Below are positions 16,772 to 25,708 of a DNA stretch of 64,000 bases, piece after piece; position 1 is the first letter of the stretch, and the number at the start of each line of letters is the position of its first letter. A program made the translations under genes and the position numbers. The notes beneath the pieces were generated by a model. That model was not told the origin of the DNA and did no database searches. It saw only the letters and a program-made list of their open reading frames with translations. Source of the stretch: Candidatus Aminicenantota bacterium (GTDB taxonomy: Bacteria > Acidobacteriota > Aminicenantia > UBA2199); the NCBI GenBank assembly GCA_026393835.1, contig JAPKZK010000145.1:1-64000 (forward strand), read 5' to 3'.

Positions 16772-18673
16772 TTAAGAGTACAAAAGATTTTCTTTCCTGC
16801 AGCAGCCCTGGTTCACAACATAACGTACCTGCCGGATGACGCCGGTTTTTGCGGAGAATTCATCTAAGACGGCGCCGGCTTCTTGCGTCGCTTGCCGAAC
16901 CCGTGAAACCTCGGTGGGATCGTTATGGTCGAAGTAGTAATCGTATTCGACAACGCATCGTTTCCCGTTGTCGAAGGGTGTAATAAAACCTAAGGCGCTT
17001 TTAATTCGTTGTCTATCGGCGGTCTCTTTTAACCGGTTTTGAATTTTTGAGATTAACGAATTATCGATGGGGAGGTAAAAAACAAGCGCAACAAAAGGTT
17101 TTTCGCGGCCGATGCGGGCGCTCGATATCCGGGTGGTAGTCAGCCAGGCAAGATCGGTCATCTCCGGCCTGGAGTAAAGTTCGACAAAAAAAGGTCTTAA
17201 ATCCGGATCGATGTCCTGTGCCAGGCGATCAGGCGACGGGGCAAGCGCTGTCTCGGCAAACTCCGCAAACCGGCTAAGCCGGAGGTAAGAGAAGGGTTCA
17301 TCGTCTGACAGGTCCCGCAGTAGGTCTAGCCACCGGCCGGATTTAAGCGCCGGGATTCCCAGGGCAAGGGTTCTAAAAAGCGGTTGATCGATGACAGGAA
17401 CCCCCATATCCTTGACGGAACGCAGGGCATATTTATCGCCGATTAAAAGTACAAGATACGTCATACCCAGTTTTTTAGCAAAAATATCTTTTACTTCGGA
17501 GGCGAGTTTTTTTGTCGGGGCAAGGAAACTGGACACAAAATCGCTCCCCAGGATTCCTATGGAAAGACCGATATGCCGGATCGCACAGTCCCTGACAAAA
17601 TCCAGCGCATTTCCCAGCGAATCGAAGGGGACCAGGACGCCGCTTTCGTCATCGGTGACAGGGTGAAGTTTCATACTAACGGAGACGCAAATCGCCATAT
17701 TTTCAATTTCAGAAAGCGTATTACGGAACGAGAAAAGGTTGGGCGCATTCATTTCATTCAGGGAAAAAAAGGAACCGTCCCTGGCCACAAATTCCGCGTC
17801 GATATAGTTATCGGCAGAGATGCCGTAGGTGGTGGAGAAAGTAGAAAGCATACCGGAGGTCATAATGTTGGCGCAAACCAGGGCCGCGGGTTCCGCGGTA
17901 TGTACCCTGAAGCCGCGTTTTTGAGCTTCACGCTGGAGATCGAAGGCCGCAATACCGGGCCCTACTTTCACAAACCAGTTCTTTTCATCGAAGTCCATGG
18001 TTTTCATCCGGTTAAGGTCGATGATGGCCCCTTCACTGAACACCAATCCATGACTGGATGCGCCATTACCGCGTACAATGTAGGGGATTTTGGCGGTGTT
18101 TAAAAGTTTAATCAGGGCTGAAATTTCTTCTTTTGAATTGGGCATGACGACATATTCGGGCATTTTGAAAACCACATGGGGGCAGAGGTCATGATGATAC
18201 GTTATTCTAATTGCGGGATCGTTGGTGGCCCAGTAATCGCCGACGATTTTTTTCATTTCGGTAAGCGTTGAGTCATCCACTGCGGGGGCGATCTTACCAC
18301 CGTTTTTAAGGTACGCACCCACATGCTCTTTTAATGCCTTCATTACTATTGTCGGGCGCATCTCATTAACAAAGTAACACTGGTAATCGCACTTACCGCA
18401 GAGGTTGCAACTATCGGCAATCTCCACGCATTTGCCGGTGATTGGGATTTTATTCTCCGCCAGGGCTTGATAAAGGTCCATCCTGCCCACAGGATAAAAA
18501 CTCGCATAATGTTTTTCAAGTCCCGGGGCGCAAACCCCGCTGCCCAGGAAATCGATTTTGCACATCGCGTAATGCCTGCAATTCCCGGCGGTTTTCAACG
18601 CTTCATCCGCTGCGTTTGTTACGTTCCCGGCGTCGGATTGGAGTAAATTTTTCACTTTTCTTCCTTTATTCAT
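16772..18673 (-). CDS. FAD-linked oxidoreductase with N-terminal Fe-S motif (GlcD/D-lactate dehydrogenase-like)
   Basis: A 633-residue flavoprotein. The N-terminal ~110 residues contain a ferredoxin-like CNLCGKCDYQC motif. A PCMH-type FAD domain follows (EYVVMPNSKEEISALIKLLN, YIVRGNGASSHG, NRMKTMDFDEKNWFVKVGPG, SGMLSTFSTTYGISADNYID), then a GlcD-like cap. Such proteins oxidise 2-hydroxyacids and pass electrons to Fe-S or ETF partners; the substrate here cannot be told. I start at ATG 18673 because a perfect TATAAT lies 6 bases upstream, whereas an in-frame ATG at 18727 lies upstream of that promoter. This would be a leaderless mRNA. Probably co-transcribed with the SDR gene. Confidence 0.8.
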   Translation of the reverse strand: MNKGRKVKNLLQSDAGNVTNAADEALKTAGNCRHYAMCKIDFLGSGVCAPGLEKHYASFYPVGRMDLYQALAENKIPITGKCVEIADSCNLCGKCDYQCYFVNEMRPTIVMKALKEHVGAYLKNGGKIAPAVDDSTLTEMKKIVGDYWATNDPAIRITYHHDLCPHVVFKMPEYVVMPNSKEEISALIKLLNTAKIPYIVRGNGASSHGLVFSEGAIIDLNRMKTMDFDEKNWFVKVGPGIAAFDLQREAQKRGFRVHTAEPAALVCANIMTSGMLSTFSTTYGISADNYIDAEFVARDGSFFSLNEMNAPNLFSFRNTLSEIENMAICVSVSMKLHPVTDDESGVLVPFDSLGNALDFVRDCAIRHIGLSIGILGSDFVSSFLAPTKKLASEVKDIFAKKLGMTYLVLLIGDKYALRSVKDMGVPVIDQPLFRTLALGIPALKSGRWLDLLRDLSDDEPFSYLRLSRFAEFAETALAPSPDRLAQDIDPDLRPFFVELYSRPEMTDLAWLTTTRISSARIGREKPFVALVFYLPIDNSLISKIQNRLKETADRQRIKSALGFITPFDNGKRCVVEYDYYFDHNDPTEVSRVRQATQEAGAVLDEFSAKTGVIRQVRYVVNQGCCRKENLLYS

Positions 18674-18679
18674 GGCAAT

Positions 18680-18708
18680 ATTATATGCAAGTTCACCGGT
18701 TTTTTCAA
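18680..18708 (-). promoter_or_regulatory. Promoter of the FAD oxidoreductase gene
   Basis: Minus-strand TTGAAA (18708-18703), 17-nt spacer, TATAAT (18685-18680). The ATG at 18673 is 6 nt beyond the -10 box, so the predicted +1 is its A. This decides the start of the gene. Confidence 0.65.
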
Positions 18709-18777
18709 CCTGTCCACATGTCCACAAACTGAGACGCCGGACGAGAAATGATAAAAATTTGAGTGTCCCCTAATCAC

Positions 18778-21411
18778 TCAAGGCTGCATGTTGATAAATA
18801 AATGATATACGGTGGTTTCGCGGTTGTGGCGATCATGAACGGTCCGGGCCAGTTTGATATCTGCATACCGGGTTTCCTGTTCCAGGGGTGCGCCCTGGAG
18901 TTTATACTTCACCTCCACCGCTAGCAGACAGCTTAAATAGTCCCGCCATAATTTCCCGAAATCTGCGCTTTCCACATAAACAATGATGTAATTGTTCTCC
19001 AGGCCATTGGCATCGTAATCGAAAAGTTTTTGAAAATGCTCGGCGATGACGCTACGGTGATTACCCTTTAAAATAAGGGCTTCGATCACTGATACCGCTG
19101 TCCCGTCCGGGGTTTCGATAAGGAAATCCAATTCTCCCATTAATTTCCCCGAAGGAGAACTGCCCCGGCGAGTTTGATCTTTTACCATATACCCCTCGAT
19201 GGATAGCAGCAGCGCGATAAAACTATTCCGGTCGTCTTCTTTGGGTTTGATGATCTTCGCGATGCTCTGGAGCCGGGCCGCTGTTTTGATAAGCGTGGGC
19301 AGCAACTTACTTAAATCTGTTTTCTGCAGCGGTAGCTCATACCCCTTTAACAACCCTACTACTGACAGTTCCTCCAGGCTCATATCGCAGCGGATACTGG
19401 GAATACCTTGTTCGAAATATCGTTTCAACACCTCGCGCGGGTACAGGTGGGGATTCTCGTCTTCCCGGCAGGTGCCGCAGCCGCAGGGTATCATTTCCCG
19501 GTAGTGTTCATTTTTCTCCATCTCTTCATTTTTCGCCATGCTGAGCTTGCGGTGGATTTCCTCCAGGTGATGCCGAATAATGGCCAGGAGCTCACTTTTA
19601 TCCGCGCCGGTCACCGCCACGGTCAGTTTCCGATTCAAGGGTTCGCTTTGCACCAGGGCAAAGGTGTTATCCAGCGCCAGTTCCACCCCGTTCTTCCAGA
19701 ACTGCTCCCCCCGGATCAAGTAGTACAGCCGGGTTATAAAACGGCTGAGAATGCCGCGGGGCATAAATTCATAATGGTACTCGAAGCGCAGGCTGCCCGG
19801 CCCCCGGTATTTTTCTAATTCCAGGACCGGCTGCTCGGCTGGCAGGAGTTCCGGGACGATGTGGATTTTTTGCGGGGACCCCAGCACCGGGAAACATAGC
19901 TCGAATTTTTCCATGAGCAGCAGCAAATGCGGATGTTTTTCAGTGGGGAAGACGCGGGGGTCCCAGTAAATCTTTAAATCATCATATTGAAACCGGCCTT
20001 TATTATCGATAATGGCCGGGGTGTCTATAATTTTATATACTGCTGCCGTGGCCCATTCCGGGTTCAAGATCACTGTATCTTCCAATAACGGCTCGCCGCG
20101 GAAATGCAATATTACTCCCAGGTCATGCAGATAATCGCTGAGAAACTCGGCCTGTTCCCGGTTTAAGTTTCTTTTTTCGCATATGGCCAGATATTCCGCA
20201 AGAGAGATGTAGTCTCTTTTTTGGTTTTTTAAGTCATCCCGGATTTGCACCCAGGTTTTGGGCAGGGGGTCTTGGAGGTGGGCCATTTCCGACAGACTGG
20301 AGCGGATAAGTTCGGTTAGTTCCGCGATCCCTTTGCCGGTGAGGCAGCTTGCCTGGCAAAAAGCGCGGATATTGGGGAATTTATTCTTGAAAGAGGCTTC
20401 ATCGATGGTTTGGGTGCGGGAATCGGCTTTGTTCATGACAATGATGACCGGGCTGCCGGCGCTTAATAATTTGATGATATTGAGCCAGTATTCGAAGCTG
20501 GCGGTTTCCTGGCCTTCTTGCCGGGCTTCCCAGACGAAGAGGTAAAGGGAGCGTTTGGTTAAAAAGAATTGGTGGGTGGTATAGAGGATATCCTGCCCGC
20601 CGAAATCCCAGAAATGTATTTTGACCGGGTGGGATTCCTTGTTGGCAAAGGTGCAGGATAGTTCCCAGGGGACGATGTGAATCCCGTGGGTAGTCTGTTC
20701 CTGGCCCGGAATCACTGTAAAATTGTTATCCTGCAATTTTCTCACCAGGGTGGTTTTACCCACACCACCACTGCCCACCAACAATAATTTGCATTGCAGA
20801 AGACGGACGGTTTCTTCTTTTATTTGGGTCTCTTTAAAGTAATTCCGGACTGCGGCTGTGCCTCTCTTAACGATTTCCACCGGGGGTATTTCCAGGGGAT
20901 TGCCTTGCAAATAAAGACCGTCGCTGCGATCATCTTCCCATTTTATCTCCATTTCCCGAACGATCCATTCTTCAGGTAATCGAGATATCTTATTATTCAC
21001 TAAACCCAGGCGTTTAAGCTTTTTTAATGGAAGAAGGTGGGAGATATCGGAGATTTGATTTCCAGTCAAGAACAATATGGTTAAATTGGTTAACGCCCGG
21101 AGGGGCGATATATCAGAGAGATCATTAAAGCTTAAACTCAATTCAGTTAAATTAGTTAAGCCTTTGAGGGGCGATATATCGAAGATTTTATTGCCAAATA
21201 AATTTAAACGGATCATCCGAGTGAAATATCCTAAAAAGGAAATATCCTCTATCCCGGCATCCCTCAAATTCAAGCCGGTCATATTCCCCGCTTCATCGCT
21301 GGAATAACCTTTGGTGGTTCCCATTATTTCGTCACGAGGTAATTCCTTCAATTTTTTCCCAATCTTTTCTTCCAGCCTTTTTAAGCTTTCTAAATCCTTC
21401 TCATTCAGCAT
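18778..21411 (-). CDS. LRR-Roc-COR (ROCO) GTPase with C-terminal GELD/IEAL domain
   Basis: An 877-residue ROCO protein. About five leucine-rich repeats (residues ~45-150, e.g. LTNLTELSLSFNDLSDISPL) lead into a Roc GTPase with P-loop GSGGVGKT (~213-220), switch II WDFGGQD and MNKAD. The COR domain follows (RDDLKNQKRDYISLAEYL, FLSDYLHDLGVILHF, LNPEWATAAVYKIID; then the COR-B part and a Cys motif CGCGTC). The last ~130 residues form a separate domain with GELDFLI, VIEALILKG and NNYIIVYVESADF. Its D-x-E-A-L pattern resembles PD-(D/E)XK nucleases, with Leu where the Lys should be. ATG 21411 has AAGGA 8 nt upstream. A frameshifted paralogue is at 48.1 kb. Cellular role unknown. Confidence 0.88.
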   Translation of the reverse strand: MLNEKDLESLKRLEEKIGKKLKELPRDEIMGTTKGYSSDEAGNMTGLNLRDAGIEDISFLGYFTRMIRLNLFGNKIFDISPLKGLTNLTELSLSFNDLSDISPLRALTNLTILFLTGNQISDISHLLPLKKLKRLGLVNNKISRLPEEWIVREMEIKWEDDRSDGLYLQGNPLEIPPVEIVKRGTAAVRNYFKETQIKEETVRLLQCKLLLVGSGGVGKTTLVRKLQDNNFTVIPGQEQTTHGIHIVPWELSCTFANKESHPVKIHFWDFGGQDILYTTHQFFLTKRSLYLFVWEARQEGQETASFEYWLNIIKLLSAGSPVIIVMNKADSRTQTIDEASFKNKFPNIRAFCQASCLTGKGIAELTELIRSSLSEMAHLQDPLPKTWVQIRDDLKNQKRDYISLAEYLAICEKRNLNREQAEFLSDYLHDLGVILHFRGEPLLEDTVILNPEWATAAVYKIIDTPAIIDNKGRFQYDDLKIYWDPRVFPTEKHPHLLLLMEKFELCFPVLGSPQKIHIVPELLPAEQPVLELEKYRGPGSLRFEYHYEFMPRGILSRFITRLYYLIRGEQFWKNGVELALDNTFALVQSEPLNRKLTVAVTGADKSELLAIIRHHLEEIHRKLSMAKNEEMEKNEHYREMIPCGCGTCREDENPHLYPREVLKRYFEQGIPSIRCDMSLEELSVVGLLKGYELPLQKTDLSKLLPTLIKTAARLQSIAKIIKPKEDDRNSFIALLLSIEGYMVKDQTRRGSSPSGKLMGELDFLIETPDGTAVSVIEALILKGNHRSVIAEHFQKLFDYDANGLENNYIIVYVESADFGKLWRDYLSCLLAVEVKYKLQGAPLEQETRYADIKLARTVHDRHNRETTVYHLFINMQP

Positions 21412-21534
21412 GTTCACATCCTTTTCGCCTTTTCGCCTTTTTTAGACCGCTGTTCTTCGATCAAGCCCATGATACCATAACCGGGGGAAAAAAAGAAGGT
21501 GAGAAGGTGAGAAGGTAAGAGGGTGAGAAAGGAA

Positions 21535-21640
<106 letters not shown>

Positions 21641-21662
21641 AGAGGGGAAACTTCCTGAGGCC

Positions 21663-22145
21663 TCGGAAAAACTTCCCGAAGGCCGGAAAAATCTTTCGGA
21701 AGCTCAAGAAAATCTTCCGGGAGGTGGGAAAAATCTTTCGGAAGCTCTGGAAAATCTTCCGGGAGGTGGGAAAAATCTTTCGGAAGCTCTGGAAAATCTT
21801 CCGGGAGGTCGGGAAAATCTTCCGGAAGCTCTGAAAAATCTTCCGGGAGGTGGGAAAAATCTTTCGGAAGCTCTGGAAAATCTTCCGGGAGGTCCGGAAA
21901 ATCTTTCAGAAGCTCTGGAAAATCTTCCGGGAGGTCCGGAAAATCTTCCGGAAGCTCTGAAAAATCTTCCGGGAGGTCCGAAAAATCTTTCGGAAGCTCT
22001 GGAAAATCTTCCGGGAGGTCGAAAAAATCTTTCGGAAGCTCAAGAAAATCTTTCGGGAGGTCGAAAAAATCTTTCGGAAGCTCTGGAAAATCTTCCGGGA
22101 GGTCGGAAAAATCTTTCGGAAGGTCAAGAAAATCTTTCGGAAGGC
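21663..22145 (+). repeat. Tandem array of 23 exact 21-bp units
   Basis: I can cut this segment into 23 consecutive 21-nt units with no insertion or deletion. Two unit types largely alternate: one ends CTTCCGGGAGGT and the other CTTTCGGAAGCT, each starting (C/T)NGGAAAAT, so there is a 42-bp higher-order period. Because 21 is a multiple of 3, several frames on both strands stay open and would encode 7-residue repeats (LSEALEN/LPGGGKN on plus, LPKDFSD/LPEDFPE on minus). No start with a ribosome binding site belongs to these frames. A-tracts recur every two helical turns, which predicts curved DNA. Lies between ROCO GTPase 1 and the carboxylase operon. Confidence 0.9.
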
Positions 22146-22161
22146 CATATCCAATGAGAAA

Positions 22162-22540
22162 TCCGAAATACGAAGCACGAAAATGGCCCCACGGACGAAC
22201 ACGGACGAACACGGATGAACTCGGACTGGTTGAAAAACCAAAATTCGAAACAAATTCAAAATGCGAAACGTAAAGGTTCAAAATTCAAAACAAAAACCAT
22301 TGACCATTGACCAATGACGAATCCATTTTCTATTCTTACCCTCTTAACTTCTTGAATTCTATTTTTTCCGCGCTTCCTGTTTTTTTTCATCATTCATCGT
22401 TCATCATTCATCATTCCATATAACTACTTGTCCACGTATGGGCGATTACACGTTACGGCGATTAACACAGATTAAAAAAACCTGTGTCAATCTGTGTCAA
22501 TCGGCGTCAATCCGCGTTAATCCGCGTCAAACAGTGAACT
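22162..22540. repeat. Intergenic cluster of short dispersed repeats
   Basis: Contains CACGGACGAACACGGACG phrases (~22190-22220), ATTCAAAA/TTCGAAAC phrases (~22240-22300), CCATTGACCATTGACC (~22298-22315), CATCATTCATCGTTC (~22388-22415) and GTGTCAATC(T/C)GTG units (~22480-22530). Similar phrases recur at 43.55, 50.8, 54.6, 55.9 and 57.7-57.9 kb. No gene is supported. Confidence 0.6.
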
Positions 22541-22563
22541 CTCTCTTTTCCAGGTTGAAAGAT

Positions 22564-22592
22564 TTGCTTTTTGAACAAAAAAAGGATAAAAT
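22564..22592 (+). promoter_or_regulatory. Promoter of the carboxylase operon
   Basis: TTGCTT (22564-22569), 17-nt spacer, TAAAAT (22587-22592), about 44 nt of leader before the ATG at 22643. Confidence 0.5.
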
Positions 22593-22642
22593 GATTTCTA
22601 AAATAATTTCATATTTAACATTTAAAAAGGAAGGCATCCATT

Positions 22643-24187
22643 ATGAAAAATATGATCAAAGAATTATTGAAACTAAGAGAAGAAAGGGACGCCGCCGGCG
22701 GCCTGGACAAATTAAAAAAGAGAGCCGCGGAAGGAAGAATGAACGCCAGGGAACGGATCGAATACCTTTTCGATCCCGGCACTTTCGTCGAACTCCAGGG
22801 TTATATCCTCCACCGCTCCAGCACCTTCGGACTGGAAAAGAAGAAATTTTACGGCGACGGCGTCATCACCGGGTTCGGCAAAGTCCATGATAAAACCGTG
22901 TATATTTTTTCCCAGGATTTCACCGTTTTAGGCGGCTCCCTCGGTGAAATGCACGCCAAAAAGATCGTAAACGTACAGGACCTGGCCTTAAAAGCCGGCG
23001 CCCCCCTCGTGGGCATCAATGACTCCGGCGGCGCACGAATCCAGGAAGGCATCAGCAGCCTGGCCGGTTACGGCGATATCTTCTATAGGAACACCATCGC
23101 TTCGGGCGTGATCCCCCAAATTTCCGTCATCATGGGACCCTGCGCCGGCGGCGCCGTTTATTCACCCGGGATTACCGATTTCGTTTTCCAGGTGGCCAAA
23201 ACCGCCCATTTGTTCGTCACCGGACCGGAAGTCATCAAAGCCGTCAACAAAGAAGAAGTCACCTTCGATGAACTGGGCGGTTCGGACATGCATTCCACCG
23301 TATCCGGCGTTACGCACTTCGTGGGCAGCGACGAACGAAATACCCTGGATATGGTCAAAGAATTACTCAGCTATATCCCCTCCTCCAACCTCGAAGCGCC
23401 GCCCTTTGAAGAAACCAACGACCCCTACGACCGGATGGAAGATAAATTAAACGATATCGTCCCCACCAATCCCAATAAACCTTATGAGATGAAAGAAGTC
23501 ATCGCCCTGATCGTGGATAATGGAAAATTCTTCGAAGTCCATAAAAATTACGCCCAGAACCTCGTAGTCGGATTCGCCAGGATGGGGGGCAAAACCGTGG
23601 GCATCGTTGCCAACAATCCCGCGGTCCTGGCAGGAACCCTGGATGTACACGCATCCATAAAAGGCGCCCGCTTTGTCCGTTTCTGCGATGCCTTTAACAT
23701 TCCCCTCATCAGCCTGGTGGACGTACCCGGATACTTGCCCGGCAGGGACCAGGAAGAATTGGGTATCATCAAAAACGGGGCCAAATTACTCTACGCCTAT
23801 TCCGAAGCCACGGTCCCCAAATTAACCGTTACCACCAGGAAATCCTACGGCGGGGCACATATCGTCATGAGTTCGAAATATCTCGGCGCGGATGTCGTTT
23901 TTGCCTGGCCCACCGCGGAAATCGCCGTCATGGGCCCGCAGGGCGCAATAAACGTTATCTTCAGGAAAGATATCTCCGAGGCGGAACAGCCGGAAACCCT
24001 CAGAGAACGCCTGATCCAGGATTATAAAGACAAATTCGCCAACCCCAAACTGCCGGCCGCACTGGGGTATATCGACGATATCATCATGCCCACGGAAACA
24101 CGCCCACTCTTGATCCGGGCCCTGGATTCCCTGGAACATAAGTCGATGAAAAATCCACCCAAGAAACACGGCAACATCCCGCTGTGA
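22643..24187 (+). CDS. Acyl-CoA carboxylase, carboxyltransferase subunit (PccB/AccD5 type)
   Basis: A 514-residue carboxyltransferase that moves CO2 between carboxybiotin and an acyl-CoA. Both crotonase-fold halves are present: NDSGGARIQEG and MGPCAGGAVYSPGITDF in the N half, VDVPGYLPGRDQEELGII with RKSYGGAHIVMSSKYLGAD and WPTAEIAVMGPQGA in the C half. In the streptomycete enzymes, an Asp or Ile at the position here read as I (GGAHIVM) biases toward propionyl-CoA or broader use; Ile suggests relaxed chain-length choice. It could also serve in decarboxylation. First gene of a three-gene operon, preceded by GGAAGG. Confidence 0.93.
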   Translation: MKNMIKELLKLREERDAAGGLDKLKKRAAEGRMNARERIEYLFDPGTFVELQGYILHRSSTFGLEKKKFYGDGVITGFGKVHDKTVYIFSQDFTVLGGSLGEMHAKKIVNVQDLALKAGAPLVGINDSGGARIQEGISSLAGYGDIFYRNTIASGVIPQISVIMGPCAGGAVYSPGITDFVFQVAKTAHLFVTGPEVIKAVNKEEVTFDELGGSDMHSTVSGVTHFVGSDERNTLDMVKELLSYIPSSNLEAPPFEETNDPYDRMEDKLNDIVPTNPNKPYEMKEVIALIVDNGKFFEVHKNYAQNLVVGFARMGGKTVGIVANNPAVLAGTLDVHASIKGARFVRFCDAFNIPLISLVDVPGYLPGRDQEELGIIKNGAKLLYAYSEATVPKLTVTTRKSYGGAHIVMSSKYLGADVVFAWPTAEIAVMGPQGAINVIFRKDISEAEQPETLRERLIQDYKDKFANPKLPAALGYIDDIIMPTETRPLLIRALDSLEHKSMKNPPKKHGNIPL

Positions 24188-24205
24188 TTACATGAGGAGA
24201 AAAAA

Positions 24206-25693
24206 ATGAGCAAAAAGATACTGATTCCCAACAGGGGCATCATTGCACTGGATATTATCGATTCCTTCAAAAGTCTCGGTTTCGAAACTATCCTGCTTCA
24301 TTCCCCGGAGGACGCCCAAACTCTACCCGCTAAAATGGCGGACCGCAGTTATAAATTTTTCTCCTCCCGCCTGGAGGACAGTTATGAGGACCTGGAATCC
24401 ATTATCGATAAAGCCATCGAATTAAAAGTCGATTACATCCACCCCGGCTATGGATTCCTGGCGGAAGAGCCCGAATTTTCCAGGGCCTGTAAAGAGAATA
24501 ATATCGGGTTCATCGGACCTGAACCCCAGATACTGGAATTGGTTAAAAATAAAATACAATTGAAAGAAATGGCCAAAGGGTTGGGAATTCGAACCCTGCC
24601 CTGGTTTGGACCCATCAAACGCCCGCTGGATTTCGATTCCGTGCCCAATGATCTTAATTTCCCCGCCATTGTGAAACCCTTAAAAGGTTCCGGCGGCAGG
24701 GGCATAAAAGTAGTCGAATACAAAAAAGACGCCCAGGAACAGGTCAACGAAATGCTCAAACGGGAACGGTACCAGAAAGAGGGACTCTTCATCGAAGAAT
24801 TTTTCCCCTTCGGCCATCATATCGAGATACCCTTTTTCCGGGATATCAGGGGCAATATCCTTTTCCTTCCTGAGATCGAATCCTCTATCCAACGCCGGTT
24901 CCAGAAGATTTTCCAGGAATCCCCCTCCGTCAATATCTCGGAAGAACTGCGACAATCCCTTTACCACGATTCGCAAAAGTTGATCGAAAAGATCGATTAC
25001 ATAGGACTGGGCTATACCGAATTCATTGTGGCGGAAGATCAAGCCTATTTTTCTGAAATAAACCCCTCCTACCAGATCAATGCCCTGGCGCCCGAAATCC
25101 ATATCATTGCCAATTTCCTGAAAAAGCAATTCGCCATTACCACCGGCGAGCTGCTGCACAACGTAGAGGGAGTGAAAATCGTAAAACCTGTATACAGCGT
25201 GATGCTGGTAACCCTGATGGCGGAAAATCCCTTTGATAATTTCAGACCTTCCTCCGGCAGGGTGACCGAGTTTTATAGTTATTCCACCGTACGAAATATG
25301 TTCAAGACCGATCTTTATTCCGGGGCAAAAATGTCGCCGCTGTACGACCCCGCGATCGGGAAAATTTGCACTTTCTCAGGCAGGCGGACCAATACCATTA
25401 ACGACATGAAGAATTTCCTGGACAATATTCTCATAAGGGGCATAAGGACCAACCTTCCTTTCCTGCGACACCTGCTTGAGAGTAAATCCCTGGCCAGGGG
25501 TGAAACCATCATCGATTTCCTGAACCTTAAATACGACTTTTCCACCCGCACAACAAAAGATGAAGATATCTATGCCGCCGGCGCCCTGTTGTCCGCTGCT
25601 TTTCACCTGGAAAACAGGGAAAAAAATTACAAGGCCAGGCTGGAAAAAATGAAACAGCCCGGGTTCTTCACGCGGCTGTTTAACCGCATATAA
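24206..25693 (+). CDS. Biotin carboxylase-like subunit, bicarbonate site altered
   Basis: A 495-residue ATP-grasp protein aligned along its length with biotin carboxylase. ATP-side features remain: NRGIIALDII near the start, HPGYGFLAE, VKPLKGSGGRGIKVV, FIEEFFPFGHHIEI, SSIQRR, TEF and SEIN. The bicarbonate/biotin site does not. The usual NxRxQVEH reads NPSYQINA, so E. coli Arg292 is Ser and Glu296 is Asn. The catalytic Arg338 segment (CRINAEDP) reads VTLMAENP, with Thr in that place. The C-terminal YYDSMIGK is LYDPAIGK. The enzyme may be inactive, use other chemistry, or play a structural or regulatory role. GAGGAG precedes the start. Lies between carboxyltransferase and biotin carrier. Confidence 0.85.
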   Translation: MSKKILIPNRGIIALDIIDSFKSLGFETILLHSPEDAQTLPAKMADRSYKFFSSRLEDSYEDLESIIDKAIELKVDYIHPGYGFLAEEPEFSRACKENNIGFIGPEPQILELVKNKIQLKEMAKGLGIRTLPWFGPIKRPLDFDSVPNDLNFPAIVKPLKGSGGRGIKVVEYKKDAQEQVNEMLKRERYQKEGLFIEEFFPFGHHIEIPFFRDIRGNILFLPEIESSIQRRFQKIFQESPSVNISEELRQSLYHDSQKLIEKIDYIGLGYTEFIVAEDQAYFSEINPSYQINALAPEIHIIANFLKKQFAITTGELLHNVEGVKIVKPVYSVMLVTLMAENPFDNFRPSSGRVTEFYSYSTVRNMFKTDLYSGAKMSPLYDPAIGKICTFSGRRTNTINDMKNFLDNILIRGIRTNLPFLRHLLESKSLARGETIIDFLNLKYDFSTRTTKDEDIYAAGALLSAAFHLENREKNYKARLEKMKQPGFFTRLFNRI

Positions 25694-25708
25694 AGCGAGA
25701 GGTGAACC

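Noticed and set aside
21663..22145. CRISPR array
   Set aside because: Units are contiguous 21-mers without unique spacers, and there are no cas genes.
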